From Treponema sp. UBA1747 (GTDB taxonomy: Bacteria; Spirochaetota; Spirochaetia; Treponematales; Treponemataceae): DNA of 64,000 nucleotides. The DNA lies in the NCBI GenBank assembly GCA_002315375.1, contig DCHR01000016.1, positions 25,329-89,328 on the forward strand. Reading direction: 5' to 3'. The translations under genes and the position numbers were made by a program. Shown here in pieces: positions 49,815-58,140 of the stretch (positions are counted from its first letter, which is position 1; each line of letters opens with the position of its first letter). The notes under the pieces were generated by a model. It had not been told where the DNA came from and searched no databases. It was given only the letters and a program-made list of their open reading frames with translations.

Positions 49815-50744
49815 ATGAAAGTAGTAATTATCGGTGCCGGAGCCATGGGATGCCTTTATGGAGCATATCTAAGTAAAAACAATGAGGTTGTAATGCTGGA
49901 CAGTTTCGAACCACAGGTCGAAGCTCTTAATTCAAACGGGATTACAGTTCTTGAAGAAGATGGAAATGAATACAGTTACAAGAATATAAGAGCATTCAAA
50001 TCAGGCGAATACCATGAAACAGCAGACCTTGTAGTAGTTTTTGTCAAATCAACATTTACCGAAGATGCCCTCCATGACAATAAATCTCTTTTTGCAAACC
50101 ACACAATCGTCATGACTCTTCAGAATGGGGCTGGTAATGACAGAAAAATCGCAAAATATGTTGCAAAGAAAAATATCGTAATTGGAACAAGTAAACATAA
50201 TTCCGTAAATATGGGCGGAGGGAAAATCCGTCATTCGGGATCAGGTGAAACAACAATCGGAAGTAATATTGATGCAAAAAAAACATTAAATACAATACAC
50301 AACCTCCTCTCTGAAAGTAGATTTAAAACTGAAATAACGACCGATATTCAACGCATTATCTGGAGCAAGCTCTTTGTGAACCTGTCTATTAATACTTTTA
50401 CGGCTATTACGCGCTCTCCTATTGGTTCGATGATAGACAATAAATATGCATGGGATTTTGCAGAAAAAATGATATGTGAAGCTGTTGATGTCGCTGAAGC
50501 CGATGGCACTCACTTTTCTTATATGGAAGTCCTGAATATGGTTCATCATGTCTGTGAGGATGCTGGTAAAGGTTATTCTTCAATGTCACAGGATGTAATG
50601 AACTGTCGCCGGACAGAAATTGACGCTATAAATGGTGCTATAGTGGACCAAGCCAGACTTTACAATGTACCCGTGCCATATAACACTCTGATTGTCGATT
50701 TAATTCACGCAATCGAAGGGGCATATAAATATCAACAAAAATAA
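49815..50744 (+). CDS. panE: 2-dehydropantoate 2-reductase (ketopantoate reductase)
   Basis: 310 residues from MKVVIIGAGAMGCLYG; AGGGG upstream confirms this ATG, and the longer frame from 49716 would start upstream of the terminator-like hairpin. Rossmann GAGAMG motif (7-12), VVVFVKS, the catalytic Lys in IIWSKLFVNLSIN, and the C-terminal SSMSQDVMNCRRTEIDAINGAIV. NADPH-dependent step to pantoate, a coenzyme A precursor. Some ApbA-family members reduce other 2-keto acids, so panE is the likely but not the only reading. Confidence 0.85.
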   Translation: MKVVIIGAGAMGCLYGAYLSKNNEVVMLDSFEPQVEALNSNGITVLEEDGNEYSYKNIRAFKSGEYHETADLVVVFVKSTFTEDALHDNKSLFANHTIVMTLQNGAGNDRKIAKYVAKKNIVIGTSKHNSVNMGGGKIRHSGSGETTIGSNIDAKKTLNTIHNLLSESRFKTEITTDIQRIIWSKLFVNLSINTFTAITRSPIGSMIDNKYAWDFAEKMICEAVDVAEADGTHFSYMEVLNMVHHVCEDAGKGYSSMSQDVMNCRRTEIDAINGAIVDQARLYNVPVPYNTLIVDLIHAIEGAYKYQQK

Positions 50745-50768
50745 AAATTGGTCAAAAAAAGCATCAAG

Positions 50769-50787
50769 TATCCCTGTCCCTTTTGTA
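50769..50787 (-). repeat. REP-like repeat between panE and phosphatase gene
   Basis: TATCCCTGTCCCTTTTGTA on the plus strand. A separate dyad, AATGGAACATTCCATT, follows at 50792-50807. Confidence 0.85.
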
Positions 50788-50838
50788 TGAAAATGGAACA
50801 TTCCATTAAACCATAATCATTAAAGGTATAGAATTGCT

Positions 50839-51405
50839 CTACACATCCAGTTCGACTAATCCACAATTGTCCTGAAGTCCGGATTTCCAGAAATCTTCTA
50901 CAGGAAGTGATTTTGCCGCACGAACAATTCCCTTGCACAAAGCTCCATGCCCTGAAATAAGGATACAACACTTATCGTCATACCGTTTTTTAAGATCATC
51001 CAGAAATTCTCTGCATCTCTTATCGAGATCCTCAAAAGATTCCCCATTTCCTGTTGGAATATAAAGTTCAGGATGCTCAAAAAAATTTTTACGGGCTTCT
51101 TTCAAAAGCGGATTACAATCCGAATCCACTATTCTTTTACCTTCCAGATCTCCAAGACAAATTTCACGAAGCCGAGAATCAGATTCAACTGAAAGACCAT
51201 GGGGTTCCGCAACAATACGGGCCGTATTCAAAGCTCTCTGCAAAGGACTGGAAATAACCACATCAAATGGAAGGTCCGCGTAACGTTTTGCAGCTTCCCG
51301 CGCCTGGGCTATACCCTTTTCATTCAAAGGAATATCTGAAAAACCCTGAAGTTTCCATTCCTTATTCCAGTCAGTTTCCCCATGTCTCAAAAGATAAAGT
51401 TTCAT
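50839..51405 (-). CDS. Histidine phosphatase family protein
   Basis: 188 residues. LRHGETDWN (7-15) with the phosphorylated His8, SSPLQRALNTA (second Arg), EICLGDLEG, and ISGHGALCKGIVRA with the second His. Branch-1 phosphoglycerate-mutase-like or alpha-ribazole phosphatase-like enzyme; size and motifs fit a phosphatase rather than a mutase. TAGACT lies 6 nt before the ATG and no Shine-Dalgarno is seen, so a leaderless message is likely. Repeats flank it on both sides. Confidence 0.88.
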   Translation of the reverse strand: MKLYLLRHGETDWNKEWKLQGFSDIPLNEKGIAQAREAAKRYADLPFDVVISSPLQRALNTARIVAEPHGLSVESDSRLREICLGDLEGKRIVDSDCNPLLKEARKNFFEHPELYIPTGNGESFEDLDKRCREFLDDLKKRYDDKCCILISGHGALCKGIVRAAKSLPVEDFWKSGLQDNCGLVELDV

Positions 51406-51411
51406 AAAATC

Positions 51412-51417
51412 AGTCTA
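51412..51417 (-). promoter_or_regulatory. -10 box of leaderless histidine phosphatase gene
   Basis: TAGACT on the minus strand, 6 nt before the ATG at 51405. Confidence 0.45.
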
Positions 51418-51429
51418 GCACAAATGCTT

Positions 51430-51487
51430 GCCCCTGTCCCTTTTGTAAGAAAACCGACAATCACTTATCCCTGTCCCTTTTGTAAGT
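51430..51487 (-). repeat. Two REP-like repeats at the 3' end of the WYL gene
   Basis: GCCCCTGTCCCTTTTGTAAG (51430-51449) and TTATCCCTGTCCCTTTTGTA (51465-51484), same orientation, 35 bp apart. The second overlaps the last codons and stop of the WYL regulator. Confidence 0.9.
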
Positions 51488-52466
51488 CATACTTCTCCGC
51501 AAGAACCTTCACTTCCTTTCTGATCCTCTCTATAAGCTCTGGCGGATTCAAAACGGTTACGGCATTACCGAAACCCATTACCCAGGAGAAAATCATTTCT
51601 TTCTGATTGGATTTGAACTTCAACAAGATTGAACCATCTTTCTGGCGGATAAGCTGCTGGTCTTTATGCCATTGTCTTTCATTCACATAGTTTGCCATTC
51701 CGGGTATGAAAAGAAGCTCATATTCTGAAGGAGGTTCCGGATTATTCCAGATTCCGAAATCCAGGTCGACGTGATTCTTAATGTCAAAATTTTCCGGAAA
51801 CTTGAAAAACTCTGATTTGAATTTTATTTTACGGATGCGGGATAAAGCATAAACACGGATGTCATTCTTTTCATGATCGAACCCCAGTACATACCAGTTT
51901 CCTTTCTGACAGAGAACATGATATGAATCAAATTCCTTCTGTTTATATTCCTGACTGCCTACACTTCTGTATTCAAAATGAACAACCTGCCGGCTTTTTA
52001 CTGCTTTGAAAATTCCGTTGAATACGCCTTCATCGATTTCAGGCAAAGGATCCTTTATAAAACTGATATCCTTATTCAAAAAACTGGTGTCCACAGAAAC
52101 TGTATCAGGCAGCATATCGGTAAGTTTTTCCATTATGTGCCTGAAATTATTTTCCAGAGGGGTATTTTTGTATTGTTCCATGAGAGGAAGAACCGTTGAA
52201 ACTGTAAAAAGGTCACCTTCAGTCAGAAGAACATTAGGAACAGAATATGTCGGATCCGAATAATGATACATATTCCGTGTCTTGTCATATTCAATTGGTG
52301 CATCAAATTCATTGCGAAGCTGCTGAAAATCTCTTTCGATAGTCCTGCGATTTACTCCGAACTTAAAAATCAAATCATCCATTTTGACATAAGCTCCGCC
52401 CCGAAGCATTTCATCAATCTGGATTATTCGTATTGTTCTTCTGACGTCATCCCTTTTTTCAGCCAT
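51465..52466 (-). CDS. WYL-domain transcriptional regulator
   Basis: 333 residues. N-terminal HTH (about 8-65: RTIRIIQIDEMLRGGAYVKMDDLIFKFGVNRRTIERDFQQLRNEF), WYL domain (about 150-235: VVHFEYRSVGSQEY, NWYVLGFDHEKNDIRVYALSRI) and the WCX extension. WYL proteins sense nucleic-acid-like or small ligands and often control DNA-repair or defence genes. The last seven codons and the stop (YDLQKGQG) come from a copy of the dispersed repeat, so the native C-terminus has been replaced or extended. It starts 2 nt after the SseB-like gene and is co-transcribed. Confidence 0.88.
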   Translation of the reverse strand: MAEKRDDVRRTIRIIQIDEMLRGGAYVKMDDLIFKFGVNRRTIERDFQQLRNEFDAPIEYDKTRNMYHYSDPTYSVPNVLLTEGDLFTVSTVLPLMEQYKNTPLENNFRHIMEKLTDMLPDTVSVDTSFLNKDISFIKDPLPEIDEGVFNGIFKAVKSRQVVHFEYRSVGSQEYKQKEFDSYHVLCQKGNWYVLGFDHEKNDIRVYALSRIRKIKFKSEFFKFPENFDIKNHVDLDFGIWNNPEPPSEYELLFIPGMANYVNERQWHKDQQLIRQKDGSILLKFKSNQKEMIFSWVMGFGNAVTVLNPPELIERIRKEVKVLAEKYDLQKGQG

Positions 52467-52468
52467 TT

Positions 52469-53497
52469 TTATTCCTCAGTTTCAGAATCAGGAACTTCAT
52501 CAGAGTAATAATCAACTTTTAAAATCAGGTCAGCCAGTTCTTTTGAAATAACCAGAGGCATAGAAAAAGCATCAAGAACCATTACTTTCAGTTCTTCAGT
52601 TTCTTTAAAAAACTCAATGCAATCGGGAACAGGAATATCCATCAGGATTATATCTTTGTCTTCCGCATAATGATCTCCGATTTCTTCTTCATTTGAAAAA
52701 ATCCCCATTGCACTTTCGCCTTCATCATTCTGAAGCGTAACAGGAAAGTAATCTACGCCATCATCAAAATGAACTTCTTCCTCGCCCTTACTGATACTTT
52801 CCTCAAGTTTTGCTTTTACCTCATCAGACATTTCCACATGCACAGGAACTTTTACGGTTGAATCATGAAGACAACAGACAAGATTGAAAAGATTATCTTC
52901 GGTCTGGTTTTCAAGAAATATCTTTTTTAAGGCAATAAGAGTTTTTCCATCAGCAAGCAGTTCCTCTGTTGAATTTTCGCCTGGCTGATCGTCAAAAACT
53001 TCAGGCCCGTGATAATTTCTGAAATTTTCCAGGTAATTCTCTTTCCAGATTCCGGCTTTAATCATATCTTTTTCAATCTCAGAAACAAGGATATCCGCGA
53101 TTTCAGGATTTACAAGAACTCCCGAATGCCCTCCATGCCATTTGATTTCAGGAAATAATTTTTCATATTTTTTCGCAGAAAGAATATTGTTTTCGTCACA
53201 ATCAAGTGCATCCATAATCCACATGTCAGCGTAATAGAGTTTGGTTCCATCTTTTCTCCAGCTTTTGCCTTCATAGCAGGGACCCTTGAATTTTCCGAAC
53301 ATGGCGATTCCATCATTATCTGTTCCAACCTGCTGAAGAACAAAAAAATCATCTTCCTTCAAATTTTCCCATTCTCTGATACTCCAGTTAAAATCCAGAG
53401 GATGCTCACCCTTATCCAGATGCTTTTTCAGTTCCTTGTGATTTTCTGTTTTATAAGAAGAAATTGCCGGATTCCACCTCAAAATATATACACTCAT
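52469..53497 (-). CDS. EVE/PUA-like N-terminus with SseB-like C-terminal domain
   Basis: 342 residues from MSVYILRWNP; GGAGG 5 nt upstream selects this ATG over one at 53509. Residues 1-150 (NWSIREWENLKEDDFFVLQQVGTDNDGIAMFGKFKG) look like a compact PUA/EVE-type beta fold. About 195-340 resemble the SseB family (ALKKIFLENQTEDNLFNLVCCLHDSTVKVPVHV ... YFPVTLQNDEGESAMGIFSNEEEIGDHY). Both assignments are by eye. Forms a two-gene operon with the WYL regulator, an unexplained pairing. Confidence 0.55.
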   Translation of the reverse strand: MSVYILRWNPAISSYKTENHKELKKHLDKGEHPLDFNWSIREWENLKEDDFFVLQQVGTDNDGIAMFGKFKGPCYEGKSWRKDGTKLYYADMWIMDALDCDENNILSAKKYEKLFPEIKWHGGHSGVLVNPEIADILVSEIEKDMIKAGIWKENYLENFRNYHGPEVFDDQPGENSTEELLADGKTLIALKKIFLENQTEDNLFNLVCCLHDSTVKVPVHVEMSDEVKAKLEESISKGEEEVHFDDGVDYFPVTLQNDEGESAMGIFSNEEEIGDHYAEDKDIILMDIPVPDCIEFFKETEELKVMVLDAFSMPLVISKELADLILKVDYYSDEVPDSETEE

Positions 53498-53555
53498 AAT
53501 ATCCTCCAAATGATTGTAAGGGTGACTTAATCAAGTTCAATCGCCCTTGTTTCTC

Positions 53556-53602
53556 AAAAAAAGCAGGTTCCCTATAGTTTATTTTACCACGGAAACCTGC
53601 TT
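53556..53602 (-). terminator. Intrinsic terminator after hypothetical gene
   Basis: AAGCAGGTTTCC and GGGAACCTGCTT form a long stem with a 22-nt loop, followed on the minus strand by T7. Confidence 0.7.
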
Positions 53603-53611
53603 ACATACATT

Positions 53612-54544
53612 TTAAATACTTAACTGAACAACAATATCATGTCCGCCAAGACGAACCAGTTTTCCGTTATATGAAAGCTTTTCAGGCTTTGCTTCACGGA
53701 TTATTTTTGCAGCAAGAGCCCGGACATAACCTGCTTTTTCAAGCCCCGGATTCCCCGTCAGTTTAGCATCGATATTTTCCAGCATTACGGTAACGGCAAA
53801 ATTATCAACCGGATTATATGGCTCAGCCTGAACTGCACATTCAAGACTTGAATAAAAATCATGTTTTGCCTTTCTGATTTTCTCTGCCTGTTCAATAAGG
53901 TTTTCAGGCTTCAGATTATCAGCCATGTTATCCAGAATTTCGGAATATGATTCCCAGCTGTGATGACTTGTTCCAACAACAGAAACTGTAAGCTTCACAT
54001 CGTTTTCTTTGAAATAGCGCATAAAAGCCTGATCCAGTGTTTCTTTTGCTGCATCAAACTTCAGCTTCTTTTTAGCACTATTGAAAATCAATGGAACATC
54101 TTCAGCTTCAATGTTATTCATTCTTCCATAAACAAGTGAAAAAAGAATCTCAACACTGAGAGGTTCCATAATGTACTGGCTGAGCTGTGCGAACTTTTCA
54201 AATGCTTCCCGACGTTTCAGGTAAAGCTCACCGGCCAGAAGAGAATCCTTTGCTTCAACTGCTGCAAGAAGTGGTCCCACATGAACAAGAAAACTGAAAA
54301 CATCTTTGTCTGAAACATCAGTTTCCGGCGACACGTAAATCTTTGAATTATTGTTTACTGCATCCTGAAGAAAAATGTACCAGCTTGGCGAAAAGAAAGA
54401 ACTTGAAGCAATTTCCTGAAAACCTTCAACATCTGGTAAAAAATTATTTTCCCAAAGGCCTTCATAATCCAGCTGGCCTGTTTTGCTTTTTGAAAACTCA
54501 AACCAGCTGTCACCATTTCTGATTAAAATCTGTGCGTTACTCAT
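53612..54544 (-). CDS. Hypothetical protein, no recognised family
   Basis: 310 residues, cytoplasmic by composition (no signal or membrane segment). N-terminus MSNAQILIRNGDSWFEFSKSK; a helical middle (about 95-215); a C-terminal strand-rich end with YNGKLVRLGGHDIVVQLSI. GGAGG upstream of the ATG. It has its own promoter with a palindromic site over the -35 region and its own terminator. I do not recognise any motif and give no function. Confidence 0.7.
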   Translation of the reverse strand: MSNAQILIRNGDSWFEFSKSKTGQLDYEGLWENNFLPDVEGFQEIASSSFFSPSWYIFLQDAVNNNSKIYVSPETDVSDKDVFSFLVHVGPLLAAVEAKDSLLAGELYLKRREAFEKFAQLSQYIMEPLSVEILFSLVYGRMNNIEAEDVPLIFNSAKKKLKFDAAKETLDQAFMRYFKENDVKLTVSVVGTSHHSWESYSEILDNMADNLKPENLIEQAEKIRKAKHDFYSSLECAVQAEPYNPVDNFAVTVMLENIDAKLTGNPGLEKAGYVRALAAKIIREAKPEKLSYNGKLVRLGGHDIVVQLSI

Positions 54545-54596
54545 CCTGCACCTCCATTATGTCGTTATCTTTAATTCCATTATAAAAGACAAGAAC

Positions 54597-54609
54597 GACA
54601 TATAATGTC
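54597..54609. promoter_or_regulatory. Palindrome over the -35 of the hypothetical gene
   Basis: GACAT, ATA, ATGTC, with the minus-strand TATAAT at 54579-54584. A further ATGTCG half-site lies at about 54559-54564. Confidence 0.4.
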
Positions 54610-54616
54610 GGTGTGA

Positions 54617-57595
54617 TTAAAATTCTATCAATCCGTAAGTCATATTAATGAAGAAATCAATCGTATCTTTTTTGACTCCGTTATAGTCTGCCTTACATGT
54701 GGCACCGATTTTCATTTCCATCTGATTGGTACTCAGTTTATATCCAAGCTTCAAACAATAATCCTCACTCCATAAAAGATTTTTCTCACGGGTAATTGAA
54801 AAGAGCGAATCACAGGAAAGAAAAATATCTCCTATCGGAATAAATAAGTTTTTTGCAGACACAGTACCGTTCAGTATCAATCTGAAAGGCTCACTGCAAT
54901 CAACAATCTGATTTCCGTATTTCATTCCGGGAATTTCGAAGGCCGGGTCTCCGGGAATATCCAGATATCTTCCGCGGGCACCTACGCTGTAACCAAAATC
55001 CTTGTCCCCTTTTGTAAATTCGATTTTACTTTCTGCACCGTAATACATATTCATGTCATTAATAATGAAAGGCAGTACAGCATTCACTGAGGTTTTAACA
55101 TCATAATAAGAAGACTTTTCCAAACCTCTGGTCATATGAAAATCGATTCCCGCTTTTGAAATCAAGGCAGCATCATATGAAGCATTCCTGTTATTGATTG
55201 TGTACCAGCCGTCTTCATAAAAGTTCAGAAGTAATCCCGTATAATTTCTATACTGCTGGCGATTGTAAAGTGGCAGAATATATCCCACAATCAAATCGTT
55301 AACCGTTTTATTTTGATCACTTGTTAAAACATTTGTACGGGTGTAAATAAAATCAAGTTCTGAAGGCCCTGCAAAAATTGAATCAGCAAAAACCATATCG
55401 AAATTATTTATATCCGGATAATAACTCAGAGAAAGGAAGCCCAGTCCCATTGTGCTCTGAAGTTTCGGATTCATCCAGGTAACTGCATAACCAATTCCTG
55501 GAATAAGTTCTTCGCTGGCAAGCAGGTTAATCATAGGAATATAAAAAATCGGATCTGGAAGAGGAATGAATTTCTTTTCGTCACTCAATTCTTCAGAAAT
55601 TTCAGGAAGTGATTTTGTCATTTCAACAAACTTTTCATCTCTCTGTTTAATCTGAATCTTTGCAACTTCAACAGGTTTCTTTTCTTCTTCAGTTTCCTTT
55701 GAAAATAGTTTTTTCTTTTTATTTGATTCGCTTTTCTCTTCTTTGACAAAGGGAACTCTTTCCTGAACGCCCGGATAAGGATTGAAATCAGGATAATCAT
55801 TCTGAAGACTTCCGAAACAGATTTTTTCTCCCGGCAGTGAAGGTCCATAAAAATCAGGAACAATGCCCCATTCTGTTTCAGGTTTGATTTTCAGAACATA
55901 GCCGTCTGAACTGTACGAATAATAGTAAACACCCTTTGCGGATTTATAAGCCCAGAGTGCTCCGACAGGATCTGAAACAACCGGTCTGATTTCATCATCC
56001 TCATTTTCGGTCACTTCAAAAACTTCAAGGCGGCCTCGTTCATTAGAACAGAACAAAAGTTTTCCGTCGCTGTTCCATGACGGGAAAGCAGGATCGATTA
56101 TATCTTCGTCTGTATTTGCCACTTCCTCATAATCTTCGGGACTGGAAAGTTCTGTTACACAAACAACCGCTCTTTTCCCATCTGCCTTTAAAAAAGCAAT
56201 TTTAGTTCCGTCATCATTTACAGAAGGTTCAACAATATCGCAGCCCGGAATTTCAAGTAATTCTTTTTCACTTCCTGTTTCTGTATCAATTCTGACAAGA
56301 ATAAAATTCAGTCCCTTCTGTTTGAGGGCAACAAGAACCTCTCCGTTTCTGCTGACTCTTGGCCAGAAATATGAAGTGCCCTTTGTAAGTCTTTTCAATC
56401 CATCTTTCGAAGTCCATTTGAAAATTGCATTTTCATTTTCGTAACCAGGGTTTCTGTCATTTCTCAAATATGGCATTGAAGCATAAACGATTTCATTTTT
56501 ATCAGCAGTAACCGAATGTTCATCTCCAAAAGAATTTTCAAACAGAATTGTTTCCTTCAAAACTGTATTCAGATCTTCTTCAGGTTTTGAATCTTCAAGA
56601 TAATTAGAACCGGAAATTGCAGAAGGATTGTATTTTACAACAGCCGGTCTTTGTCCCGGAAAAGTCCGTAAAGTAATATAAGTCCCGTCATCAAGGATAA
56701 CTGCAGGTTGAAAATAACTGGCACTCGTTACTCTTGGTGAAATGATTTTTCCTTCAGGAATTTTTCTTTCATCCGCATATTTTGCTACCAGACTTTTTTT
56801 CACGTCCTTATAAATACTTTCTGCACTTACACCGAGTACTTTAAAAAGTGCATTTTCGTATGAACCCCAGTAACCTTTGTTTCGCTGGATATCTGCAATT
56901 GCTCCGAGTCCGTACCTGTCTGCAATGCTCCGCATAATCAGGTAACCCATAACATAAGCCTGGCCTACAGGAGGTTCTGCTTCCTGACCGATTTCACTGT
57001 AAGAAATGAAAGAGTTTTCCAGTGTCGGTGCCTTGTATTTGAGCTCAAAATAAGGGCTTCTTCCGCGGCCGCCATCAGTCAGCTCCGTCTCGAGAACAGT
57101 TGTTAATCCTTCAAGTGCCCAGCCCGGAGTTGTATAGGAAACATCAACGGCTCCTGCAAAAGGACCGAAACAAATCGACGGCCATTTGATTTTATTTTCA
57201 AATTCAATATTTGCAACATGAACCAGCTCATGGGTGAAGAAAAGTTTTTTCCATTCCTCCCTGAAACCAAAATCAGAAATATAACATGGAGTCGTAAACA
57301 TCCCGATCTCAATCGGTGCAAAATAAGTATATGCGTTTACAGTGTTGGTTCTGTCAGTAATAAAAACATTTGTTTTATCTCTTGGGAAAGAATAAACTGT
57401 TCCGATTTTATTCCATGCTTCATCAGCAATTTTGGCATATTCTTCTGCTGTTTCTCTGGAACTGTCTTCATATATAAACGTAAAATGATTTGTTTCTGCT
57501 TTCTTCCAGCCTTTGAATTTTTTATCAAAATTCTGCGCAGACAACAAAAAGGAAATTCCTGTTAACAGGAAAAGACTAATAAAACTTTTTTTCAT
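54617..57595 (-). CDS. Exported gluzincin-like metallopeptidase, beta-propeller and outer-membrane barrel
   Basis: 992 residues with signal peptide (1-20). The N-terminal peptidase-MA-like domain has FFTHELVHVANIEF (H122-E123...H126) and the third ligand in TPGWALEGLTTVLE (Glu162), a gluzincin arrangement. The middle (about 280-620) has PD40/TolB-type blades (VEPSVNDDGTKIAFLKADGKR; DPAFPSWNSDGKLLFCSNERGRLEVFEV). After a Lys/Glu linker, residues about 680-992 alternate strands ending in FINMTYGLIEF, as in outer-membrane barrels. Residues near 859 (FTKGDKD) lie over a partial repeat match. AGAGAGG lies upstream of the ATG. Confidence 0.8.
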   Translation of the reverse strand: MKKSFISLFLLTGISFLLSAQNFDKKFKGWKKAETNHFTFIYEDSSRETAEEYAKIADEAWNKIGTVYSFPRDKTNVFITDRTNTVNAYTYFAPIEIGMFTTPCYISDFGFREEWKKLFFTHELVHVANIEFENKIKWPSICFGPFAGAVDVSYTTPGWALEGLTTVLETELTDGGRGRSPYFELKYKAPTLENSFISYSEIGQEAEPPVGQAYVMGYLIMRSIADRYGLGAIADIQRNKGYWGSYENALFKVLGVSAESIYKDVKKSLVAKYADERKIPEGKIISPRVTSASYFQPAVILDDGTYITLRTFPGQRPAVVKYNPSAISGSNYLEDSKPEEDLNTVLKETILFENSFGDEHSVTADKNEIVYASMPYLRNDRNPGYENENAIFKWTSKDGLKRLTKGTSYFWPRVSRNGEVLVALKQKGLNFILVRIDTETGSEKELLEIPGCDIVEPSVNDDGTKIAFLKADGKRAVVCVTELSSPEDYEEVANTDEDIIDPAFPSWNSDGKLLFCSNERGRLEVFEVTENEDDEIRPVVSDPVGALWAYKSAKGVYYYSYSSDGYVLKIKPETEWGIVPDFYGPSLPGEKICFGSLQNDYPDFNPYPGVQERVPFVKEEKSESNKKKKLFSKETEEEKKPVEVAKIQIKQRDEKFVEMTKSLPEISEELSDEKKFIPLPDPIFYIPMINLLASEELIPGIGYAVTWMNPKLQSTMGLGFLSLSYYPDINNFDMVFADSIFAGPSELDFIYTRTNVLTSDQNKTVNDLIVGYILPLYNRQQYRNYTGLLLNFYEDGWYTINNRNASYDAALISKAGIDFHMTRGLEKSSYYDVKTSVNAVLPFIINDMNMYYGAESKIEFTKGDKDFGYSVGARGRYLDIPGDPAFEIPGMKYGNQIVDCSEPFRLILNGTVSAKNLFIPIGDIFLSCDSLFSITREKNLLWSEDYCLKLGYKLSTNQMEMKIGATCKADYNGVKKDTIDFFINMTYGLIEF

Positions 57596-57672
57596 AATAT
57601 TATAAACCTCTCTTTCTGAAGTCTAATATTTTTTGGAGTCCTTGAAAATATGAATTTTATAGAAAAAGAAAT

Positions 57673-58128
57673 TTATGAATTGTTTTCTTTACTTTCCTGA
57701 TTCTGGTTTCGTTCACGCAGTTTTTCATTCAGTTTTTTGGCCTGTTTATTATCAACTCCATAACCAATAAACATTGTTAATGAATAAACCGCAACAAACA
57801 TCAGTTCAATGGCAATAACAGTTCCAATATTTTTAAAACTGAACCATCTGAAAAAATATCCGAATAACAAAACCGAAATATTTATAGTCAGACCGTAAAA
57901 ACTATTCAACAGTATCATTTTATTTTTGGACAATTCCTTATCGGTCATCAGAGGCAAATAGGCAACACCCGAAATCAAACCTATAAGCTGAACTCCAAGA
58001 ATATCAATAATTCTGATACGTGTATCTCCTGGAAGCCAGAGAAGATAGAAACAAACAAACAGGAATATTCCTGTTACTACTCTTGTATGAATTTTTATCA
58101 TCAACTGTATTTTTTCTTTAACTGTCAT
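57673..58128 (-). CDS. DUF3021 membrane protein, partner of LytTR
   Basis: 151 residues with four hydrophobic segments (VTGIFLFVCFYLLWLP, IIDILGVQLIGLISGVAYLPL, LLNSFYGLTINISVLLFGYFF, VIAIELMFVAVYSLTMFIGYG) and a charged C-terminal tail. DUF3021 genes commonly sit next to LytTR regulators, as here (12-nt gap), and are thought to modulate them from the membrane. Last gene of the seven-gene operon. GGAG precedes the ATG. Confidence 0.85.
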   Translation of the reverse strand: MTVKEKIQLMIKIHTRVVTGIFLFVCFYLLWLPGDTRIRIIDILGVQLIGLISGVAYLPLMTDKELSKNKMILLNSFYGLTINISVLLFGYFFRWFSFKNIGTVIAIELMFVAVYSLTMFIGYGVDNKQAKKLNEKLRERNQNQESKENNS

Positions 58129-58140
58129 AATTAACTCCGT

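Noticed and set aside
46576..51487. CRISPR array
   Set aside because: Repeats are irregularly spaced, occur in both orientations, flank several genes and have no cas genes nearby.
54999..55020. Near-match TCCTTGTCCCCTTTTGTAAATT in the large barrel gene
   Set aside because: It could be a decayed copy, but it codes FTKGDKD within a barrel loop and is only an approximate match, so it is not listed as a repeat.
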